Shown here in pieces: positions 1 to 3,902 of a DNA stretch of 6,650 nt. Source of the DNA: Ignavibacteriales bacterium (GTDB lineage Bacteria > Bacteroidota > Ignavibacteria > Ignavibacteriales > Melioribacteraceae); assembly GCA_027080245.1 (NCBI GenBank), contig JALWSN010000188.1, positions 1 through 6,650 on the forward strand. The letters are read 5' to 3'. The position numbers and the translations under genes were made by a program. The notes beneath the pieces were generated by a model that did not search any database, was not told the origin of the DNA, and was given only the letters and a program-made list of their open reading frames with translations. Position 1 is the stretch's first letter; each line of letters starts with the position of its first letter.

Positions 1-95
1 ATAAACAATGTAAAAAAAAAAAAAACAAAATTTCAAATAAAATTTTATTGAATTGATTCAAATACAATTTACCACAATTTTTATGTTTTGGGGAG

Positions 96-118
96 AGTCT
101 TAAGGAATAAGTCTTAAG
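96..118 (+). repeat. 23-bp direct repeat, left copy
   Basis: This copy begins AGTCTTAAGGAATAAG and recurs at 628-650 in the same orientation with a single mismatch (T here, C there, at the 20th base). The repeat itself contains two AGTCTYAAG half-units separated by GAATA, so it is internally repetitive. The following bases (AAGT-rich) also resemble each other loosely. The two copies bracket about 510 bp that contain the other repeat clusters. They could be the ends of an element or just two members of a dispersed family; the window cannot decide. Confidence 0.7.
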
Positions 119-186
119 TTGTAAGTTTGGTAAGCTGCACGGATTTTAGGGATACCTTACATATATTGTGGGATTCGCCGTAACAT

Positions 187-386
187 GGTGGATTGGATGG
201 ATGGAGTAATGGATGATTCCGTCTACGCCTTAACTTCGTTCAGGCTTCGCCGCGACAGGTCCGTCTACGTCTGCGCTTCGTTTGACTATGCCGCGACAAG
301 CTGGATGAATGCATTGATGGACAGTTGGATTAATGGGGTTAGAATGTTTGGATGAATGGAGTGTTAGATAGCTGGATGAATGGGGG
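187..386 (+). repeat. Degenerate GGATGAAT-type short repeat cluster
   Basis: Units of the form GGATKRAT recur irregularly: GGATTGGATGGATGG from 190, GGATGATT at 211-218, GGATGAAT at 303-310, GGATTAAT at 327-334, GGATGAAT at 350-357 and 374-381. The 13-mer AGCTGGATGAATG is exact at 299-311 and 370-382. Spacing is irregular (roughly 16-24 bp in the right half), so this is a degenerate satellite-like tract rather than a clean tandem array or a CRISPR. It is interrupted by a GC-rich tandem dimer at 219-301. Function is unknown. Confidence 0.6.
219..301 (+). repeat. Two tandem ~42-bp GC-rich units
   Basis: Two adjacent units begin CCGTCTACG (219 and 261) and end GCCGCGACA plus two or three bases (249-257 and 290-298). 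The shared internal block CTTCGTT is offset by the same 42 bp. The second unit is one base shorter, and I estimate about three-quarters identity by eye. The units are much richer in GC than the flanks and sit inside the GGATGAAT cluster, which suggests an inserted repeat of different origin. Confidence 0.65.
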
Positions 387-561
387 TAATTAGATTTCTT
401 TGCTGACAATCGTTTACTGATTTTACAATAGAAATAAGCAAACAAGGTTTTCTTGGCTTTACGTTTTTTGTGTTATTAAGGGTCTAACTTCAAAAATAAG
501 GTTAAATTTATTTGAATGAAATAACAGTTAAAAATATCTTTTGGGTACTCCCTTTTACGCC

Positions 562-596
562 CCAATCATCCAATTATGCAATCATCCAATCATCCC
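562..596 (-). repeat. CAATCATCC cluster, inverted relative to the 187-386 tract
   Basis: Three copies of CAATCATCC followed by A or C lie at 563-572, 579-588 and 587-596, the last two overlapping with an 8-bp period. Read on the minus strand they are GGATGATTG, the same kind of unit as GGATGATT at 211-218. The two clusters therefore face each other across about 170 bp of unstructured sequence (390-560). They could form a long imperfect inverted pair. Confidence 0.55.
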
Positions 597-627
597 CAAA
601 ATTTAACTTGGGCGGAAGTGGTGAGGA

Positions 628-650
628 AGTCTTAAGGAATAAGTCTCAAG
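628..650 (+). repeat. 23-bp direct repeat, right copy
   Basis: This matches the sequence at 96-118 at 22 of 23 positions and has the same orientation. It is enclosed by a separate inverted pair, AAATTTAAC at 599-607 and GTTAAATTT at 679-687, whose 9-bp arms are perfect. It is followed within 12 bp by the first of three short hairpins. Confidence 0.7.
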
Positions 651-661
651 TAATAAGTGCC

Positions 662-674
662 GTTCCTACGGAAC
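662..674. repeat. Short hairpin 1 (GTTCC-TAC-GGAAC)
   Basis: A perfect 5-bp stem closes a 3-nt TAC loop. The same pattern recurs at 713-725 with one compensated base pair and at 774-786 with a different loop, so it is one member of a local family of small palindromes. It has no T-tract after it, so it is not a convincing terminator. Confidence 0.6.
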
Positions 675-700
675 TTGGGTTAAATTTCCCTTGTTTTTGC

Positions 701-753
701 TACAAAGGTTACGTCCCTACGGGACTGAGTCCCAGCTGAAGGACAGCTTTGTA
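701..753. repeat. Palindromic repeat unit with nested hairpins
   Basis: Outer arms TACAAAG (701-707) and CTTTGTA (747-753) enclose GTCCC-TAC-GGGAC at 713-725. The same GGGAC arm can instead take part in GGGACT/AGTCCC (721-726 with 728-733), so two folds compete. AGCT at 734-737 and 745-748 gives a further small stem. The unit resembles short palindromic intergenic repeats of the REP or MITE kind. That comparison is by form only; I cannot count copies elsewhere in the genome. Confidence 0.6.
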
Positions 754-773
754 AAACACAAAATAAAAAAATA

Positions 774-786
774 GTTCCGGCGGAAT
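774..786. repeat. Short hairpin 3 (GTTCC-GGC-GGAAT)
   Basis: Five pairs, of which the outermost is a G-T wobble, close a 3-nt GGC loop. It has the same stem consensus (GTYCC with GGRAY) as the hairpins at 662 and 713. It is the weakest of the three and lies just upstream of the terminator-like hairpin of the minus-strand copper protein gene. Confidence 0.45.
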
Positions 787-800
787 TGGCTTTTGAATTC

Positions 801-836
801 AAGAAAAACAAAGCGCCCTTGCGGGAGTTTATTTTT
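801..836 (-). terminator. Likely intrinsic terminator of the copper protein gene
   Basis: Read on the minus strand, downstream of the stop at 859, there is CTCCC-GCAA-GGGCG followed by CTTTGTTTTTCTT. The core is three C-G pairs closing a GCAA (GNRA-type) tetraloop. An interrupted lower stem extends it with one more C-G pair and three A-T pairs, and a T-rich tail follows. On the plus strand the same stem is followed by TTTATTTTTTATT, so it could work in both directions. The stem is short, so this is a probable rather than certain call. Confidence 0.55.
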
Positions 837-858
837 TATTGAGGCTGTATATCTGATA

Positions 859-1515
859 CTATTTAAGAAGAATCATTTTTTTAGTCGATACAAAATTCCC
901 CGCCGTCAATTTGTAAAAATAAATACCGCTTTTAAGAGCGCCGGCATTAAATTTTACAATGTGAATTCCTGGAGTTTGTTTTACGTTTAATATTGTCCGA
1001 ACTTCCCTGCCCAACAAATCGAATATTTTCAGCTTTACGCGAATGCCAGAGTTCTTCTGATTTTTAAGAAGCGGGATTGTGTATTCGATTGTGGTGGCGG
1101 GGTTAAAAGGATTTGGATAATTTTGTTTTAGCTTAAAATTTAAGTCGATATTGCCTTCAGAAGATTTGACGCCGGTTGTTTGCTTAACGGTAATAGAGCC
1201 AACCATTCCAAGAGAGCGGTGAGGGATACAATGGTAATTGTAAGTTCCGGCGGTAGTAAAAACCCGAGAGTAAACGGCGCCGGCGTTAAGAATGCCCGAA
1301 TCCCAGGTTTCCGGACCGGTGGTATTGTCGGAAGTTGTGGAGTGGTTGTTGCTTTTCCATTTCCACACAACCGTGTCCCCGCTGTTTATTGAAAGATTTT
1401 TCGGTTGAAATGAAAATTGTCCGTTTGGTCCAACTAAAACCTTATGCGAAGTTTGAGCCGCCGCAAAGTTCAAAGCGGCAAAAACAAGAGCGATAATAGT
1501 GTATTTATTTTTCAT
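859..1515 (-). CDS. Secreted plastocyanin-like copper protein with T9SS sorting domain
   Basis: This 218-residue protein has three parts. Residues 1-20 are a signal peptide (charged MKNK start, hydrophobic core, AAA before Gln21). Residues ~25-112 are a cupredoxin domain. After a linker, residues ~128-218 are a type A sorting domain of the type IX secretion system, with NYPNPFNPATTIEY at 132-145, LGREV at 168-172 and the end KKMILLK. The type-1 copper ligands are visible: His58 in NNHSTTS, then Cys96, His99 and Met104 in YHCIPHRSLGM. The Cys-x2-His-x4-Met spacing equals that of plastocyanin. It should therefore bind copper, cross the outer membrane by T9SS, and be released or anchored at the cell surface. 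Electron transfer is the usual job of the fold; the partner is unknown. It stands alone, divergent from prmC, with a TAG stop. The ATG at 1515 has no clear Shine-Dalgarno, but the signal peptide supports it. Confidence 0.9.
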   Translation of the reverse strand: MKNKYTIIALVFAALNFAAAQTSHKVLVGPNGQFSFQPKNLSINSGDTVVWKWKSNNHSTTSDNTTGPETWDSGILNAGAVYSRVFTTAGTYNYHCIPHRSLGMVGSITVKQTTGVKSSEGNIDLNFKLKQNYPNPFNPATTIEYTIPLLKNQKNSGIRVKLKIFDLLGREVRTILNVKQTPGIHIVKFNAGALKSGIYFYKLTAGNFVSTKKMILLK

Positions 1516-1583
1516 TTTAATTACTTTCGGAGTTTGTTGTAACTTAAATAGAAGTTAATCGATTTGGATTAGTAAAAGTGTAA

Positions 1584-1589
1584 ATTATA
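1584..1589 (-). promoter_or_regulatory. Possible -10 element for the copper protein gene
   Basis: The minus strand reads TATAAT here, about 69 bases upstream of the start codon at 1515. No good -35 hexamer is found 16-18 bases further upstream, and the sequence does not fit the Bacteroidota -7 consensus TAnnTTTG well. In an AT-rich intergenic region a TATAAT can occur by chance, so this is only a candidate. Confidence 0.25.
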
Positions 1590-1628
1590 CGACAGTTTTG
1601 AAACGCCGGGTAAGTATTCCTCAAAATA

Positions 1629-1654
1629 AATTTAATATTAAGGAATATTAAATT
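1629..1654. promoter_or_regulatory. Perfect 11-bp inverted repeat in the divergent intergenic region
   Basis: Arms AATTTAATATT (1629-1639) and AATATTAAATT (1644-1654) are exact reverse complements around the 4-base spacer AAGG. The stem is AT only and is followed by ATTTTTG. It lies 42 bases upstream of the prmC start and 113 bases from the copper gene start. It could be an operator for either gene. The overlapping TATTTTTG at 1654-1661 matches the Bacteroidota -7 pattern TAnnTTTG, but no TTG is seen at the expected -33 distance. A terminator is less likely, because no gene ends just upstream on either strand. Confidence 0.4.
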
Positions 1655-1683
1655 ATTTTTGCGTTTGGAAAAGGAACAAAAAT

Positions 1684-1688
1684 AAAGG
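1684..1688 (+). promoter_or_regulatory. Ribosome binding site that favours the prmC ATG
   Basis: AAAGG lies 8 bases before the ATG at 1697 and 5 bases before an in-frame TTG at 1694 that directly precedes it. The 8-base spacing and the ordinary start codon favour ATG at 1697. The alternative would add only one residue. Confidence 0.45.
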
Positions 1689-1696
1689 CTGATTTG

Positions 1697-2557
1697 ATGA
1701 GCAAACTACTAACCGTTTTAGAATCGGTAAAATTAAGCGAGGAATACTTACGTAAAAAGGGGGTGCAGGAGCCGCGCGCGAACGCTGAGCTTTTGCTTGC
1801 TGATATTTTACATTGTAAAAGATTGGATTTGTATTTAATGTTCGACAGACCTTTGTCCGAAAATGAAATCAAAAAATACAGGGAATACCTTTCGCGCAGG
1901 GCAAATTTCGAACCGCTTCAATATATTTTAGGCAAGGTTGAATTTTATGGGATGAGTTTCAAAGTAACAAAAGATGTTTTAATTCCGCGTCCCGAGACTG
2001 AACTGTTGGTGGGGGAAATAATCACAAGCGCAAAAACAATAAACGATAAGGTTAAAATTTTGGACGTTGGGACGGGCAGCGGAAATATTGCCATTGCTTT
2101 ACAAAAGAATTTAAAAAACGCCGAGGTTTGCGGCGCCGACGTTTCGGCAAAAGCTCTGGAGGTTGCAAGAGAAAATGCAAGATTAAATTCGGTTGGGGTG
2201 GAATTTAAGCAAGCGGACGTTTTTGACGAGAATATTTTTGAGCTTGGTAAGTTCGATTTGATTGTTTCGAACCCGCCTTACGTCGCTAAAGAGAAAATAG
2301 ATTCCTTACAGGAAGAAATTAAAAATTACGAACCAATTATTGCAGTAACGGATAATGCCGATGGCTATTCGTTTTTCCGAAGAATAGCCGACATTTCCCT
2401 TAAAATACTTAATCCAAACGGAATGTTGTTTTTTGAAATTTCAGAAGGACAGGAACACGAAGTGGAAAATATTTTGAACGAGAGGGGTTTCAAAAATATT
2501 AAGACAATTAAAGACTTTAACGGGTTAGCCCGAATTATTAAAGGAGAATTAGGATGA
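1697..2557 (+). CDS. prmC: Peptide chain release factor N5-glutamine methyltransferase
   Basis: PrmC (HemK) methylates the glutamine of the GGQ motif in release factors RF1 and RF2, using S-adenosylmethionine, in the cytoplasm. The protein has 286 residues from the ATG, a normal length. Residues 1-~75 form the N-terminal helical release-factor-binding domain, ending in the conserved QYILGKVEFYG (75-85). IPRPETE (96-102) leads into the Rossmann-type methyltransferase domain. The SAM-binding motif I is LDVGTGSGN (122-130). The hallmark NPPYV (192-196) binds the substrate glutamine. DFNGLARII near the C-terminus matches the usual family ending. The prmB paralogue is less likely, because the length, PRPET and the N-terminal domain fit PrmC well. 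It is the first gene of a four-gene run and overlaps dtd by 4 bp (ATGA). No release factor gene is adjacent in the window. Confidence 0.95.
   Translation: MSKLLTVLESVKLSEEYLRKKGVQEPRANAELLLADILHCKRLDLYLMFDRPLSENEIKKYREYLSRRANFEPLQYILGKVEFYGMSFKVTKDVLIPRPETELLVGEIITSAKTINDKVKILDVGTGSGNIAIALQKNLKNAEVCGADVSAKALEVARENARLNSVGVEFKQADVFDENIFELGKFDLIVSNPPYVAKEKIDSLQEEIKNYEPIIAVTDNADGYSFFRRIADISLKILNPNGMLFFEISEGQEHEVENILNERGFKNIKTIKDFNGLARIIKGELG
2540..2546 (+). promoter_or_regulatory. Shine-Dalgarno of dtd inside the prmC end
   Basis: AAAGGAG ends 7 bases before the dtd ATG at 2554 and lies within the last codons of prmC. It is the strongest ribosome binding site in the window, in contrast to the two genes downstream, which have none that I can see. 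Confidence 0.7.
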
Positions 2558-3006
2558 GAGCTTTAATTCAAAGAGTTAGCGAAGGAGGAGTTGAAATAAA
2601 AGAGGAAAATTATTCAGCCTCAATCGGGAAAGGAATGGTAATATTATTAGGCGTAAAAGAAGGCGACAGCGAAAAAGATGTTTTGTTTGTAGCCGACAAG
2701 TGCGCTAACCTTAGGATATTTGAAGACGACGAGGGTAAGATGAACCTTTCCGTTAAAGACGTAAAAGGCGATGTTTTGATCATTTCACAATTCACTCTTT
2801 ACGGAAATACGCGTAAGGGGAATCGCCCGAGTTTTACGGCTGCAGCAAAACCAGAGGCGGCAAAAAGATTGTACGAATTGTTCATCGAACGGATGAAAGA
2901 AAACATTGGACGGGAAAAAGTTAAGGCGGGAATTTTCGGCGCGATGATGTCGGTAAAAATTATTAACAACGGACCGGTAACTTTAATAGTTGAATCTAAA
3001 AATTGA
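2554..3006 (+). CDS. dtd: D-aminoacyl-tRNA deacylase
   Basis: Dtd is a cytoplasmic homodimer that hydrolyses the ester bond of D-aminoacyl-tRNAs, and glycine mischarged on tRNA-Ala, recycling the tRNA and keeping D-residues out of proteins. At 150 residues it has the usual full length. Family motifs are intact: the start MRALIQRVSEGGV, SQFTLYG with its SQFTL core at 78-82, GNRPSF at 89-94, FGAMM at 128-132, and NNGPVT at 138-143. Gly140-Pro141 form the cross-subunit Gly-cisPro that gives chiral selectivity. The ATG is fixed by the conserved N-terminus and by a good Shine-Dalgarno at 2540-2546. It overlaps prmC by 4 bp upstream and the next gene by 4 bp downstream (TTGA), so all are probably translated from one mRNA. 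Both prmC and dtd act on translation fidelity or termination. Confidence 0.96.
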   Translation: MRALIQRVSEGGVEIKEENYSASIGKGMVILLGVKEGDSEKDVLFVADKCANLRIFEDDEGKMNLSVKDVKGDVLIISQFTLYGNTRKGNRPSFTAAAKPEAAKRLYELFIERMKENIGREKVKAGIFGAMMSVKIINNGPVTLIVESKN

Positions 3007-3902
3007 GTAAAGCGCTTTTAATATTTTTAGACGGCGTAGGAATAGGCGAAAAGGACGAAAGTAAAAATCCTTTTTTCAGCAAAGGCTTCAGGACTTTCGA
3101 GGATTTGTTCGGCGGCGCTCCGTTTTTGGAAGAGCCGGTTTTACGAAAAGGGAATAAAATTATTTTCCCAATCGACGCAAGCCTTGGAATTAAAGGGCTT
3201 CCGCAAAGCGGCACGGGGCAAGCCGCTATTTTTACAGGCGAAAACGCGCCCGCGCTTGCGGGAAAGCATTTTGGACCTTTCCCTCATTCCACATCCATTA
3301 AAATTATTAAAGAGAAAAACATTTTTACCGACTTAATTAAAAAAGGATTGAGGTCATTCTTTGCCAACGCCTACCCACAATTGTTTTTCGACTACGTTAA
3401 TTCGGGCAAAAAAAGAATTAATGTTACCGCCTTAATGGCATTGGAAAGCGGAGTGGGATTAAGAACGATTGAAGATTTACAAAGCGGAAATGCGTTAAGC
3501 AACGAAATAACCAATTACCGTTGGGCGGAAAAATTAAAGGAACCGGTTGAAATTATTGAGCCGGCAGTTGCTGCCGAAAGACTAATAAATTTAAGCTTGA
3601 AAAACGATTTAACTTTGTTTGAATTTTATTTAACAGACCACCTTGGGCATTGGAGATTAAAAGAAGAGTTTGAAAAAATATGGAGTATTCTGGATGAATT
3701 TCTTTTGAATCTGTTGAGCAAACTTCCGCAGGAGATTACACTCTTAATTTGTTCCGATCACGGCAACGTAGAAGATTTGTCCGTAAAATCACACACGTTA
3801 AACCCCGCCCTTGGAATAGCCGCGGGCGCTAACGCCGAAAAGTTATTTAACAATATCGGCAGCTTAACTGATATTAAAAACGCTATTCTAAATTTATTTT
3901 GA
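3003..3902 (+). CDS. Alkaline phosphatase superfamily metalloenzyme, substrate unknown
   Basis: This 299-residue protein has the two-metal core of the family that includes cofactor-independent phosphoglycerate mutase and phosphopentomutase. Likely ligands, in canonical order, are Asp10 (LDGVGIG), Thr71 as nucleophile (QSGTGQAAIFTG), Asp212 and His216 (TDHLGH), Asp252-His253 (CSDHGNVED) and His264 (SHTLNP). It is far shorter than phosphoglycerate mutase iPGM (about 510 residues): the ~120 residues between Thr71 and Asp212 leave no room for the inserted phosphotransferase domain. It is therefore more likely a phosphatase or phosphodiesterase-like enzyme than a true mutase. No signal peptide or membrane segment is seen, so it is cytoplasmic. 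The start is TTG at 3003 (MSKALLIFLDG), overlapping the dtd TGA by 4 bp. Asp10 must lie near the N-terminus, so a start much further in is excluded. No Shine-Dalgarno is visible; translational coupling is inferred. Confidence 0.85.
   Translation: MSKALLIFLDGVGIGEKDESKNPFFSKGFRTFEDLFGGAPFLEEPVLRKGNKIIFPIDASLGIKGLPQSGTGQAAIFTGENAPALAGKHFGPFPHSTSIKIIKEKNIFTDLIKKGLRSFFANAYPQLFFDYVNSGKKRINVTALMALESGVGLRTIEDLQSGNALSNEITNYRWAEKLKEPVEIIEPAVAAERLINLSLKNDLTLFEFYLTDHLGHWRLKEEFEKIWSILDEFLLNLLSKLPQEITLLICSDHGNVEDLSVKSHTLNPALGIAAGANAEKLFNNIGSLTDIKNAILNLF

Larger units (their letters stand above)
1..858. other. Repeat-rich intergenic island without a credible gene
   Basis: No reading frame here looks like a real protein on either strand. 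The two longest open frames (about 230-445 minus and 512-739 plus, 71 and 75 codons) are mostly translations of the repeats described in separate entries and resemble no protein family I know. The left end is very AT-rich, with a run of 14 A at 12-25 and a short inverted repeat TTGAAT/ATTCAA at 48-61. Every frame is soon closed at the left edge, so no gene enters from outside on the plus strand. The stretch 390-560 shows no structure I can name. The GC-rich patches at 219-301 and 658-750 contrast with the AT-rich surroundings, which suggests inserted or amplified repeat units. Confidence 0.75.

Noticed and set aside
1..60. Promoter or terminator in the A-rich left end
   Set aside because: There is a 14-A run and a 6-bp inverted repeat, but no gene on either side within the window to relate them to, and no convincing stem and T-tract pair.
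187..386. Possible CRISPR array
   Set aside because: Units are about 8-13 bp, degenerate and irregularly spaced. There are no uniform repeats or spacers and no cas genes nearby.
230..445. 71-codon open frame on the minus strand
   Set aside because: Its sequence is mostly the translation of the GGATGAAT cluster and the tandem dimer. It has no recognisable domain, and composition follows the repeats.
187..596. DNA uptake signal sequences linked to comEC
   Set aside because: The units are clustered in one intergenic tract and are degenerate. Uptake signals are conserved words dispersed through the genome. The presence of comEC in the same window is not evidence.
512..739. 75-codon open frame on the plus strand
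   Set aside because: It runs through the CAATCATCC cluster, the 23-bp repeat and the hairpins. The translated sequence reflects these repeats, not a protein family.
1140..1392. Open frames on both strands inside the copper protein gene
   Set aside because: They are shadows of the well-supported cupredoxin frame, whose signal peptide, copper ligands and sorting domain are all in frame.
3003..3902. Annotation as a cofactor-independent phosphoglycerate mutase
   Set aside because: The metal core matches, but the protein is about 200 residues shorter than that enzyme and lacks its phosphotransferase domain, so mutase activity cannot be claimed.
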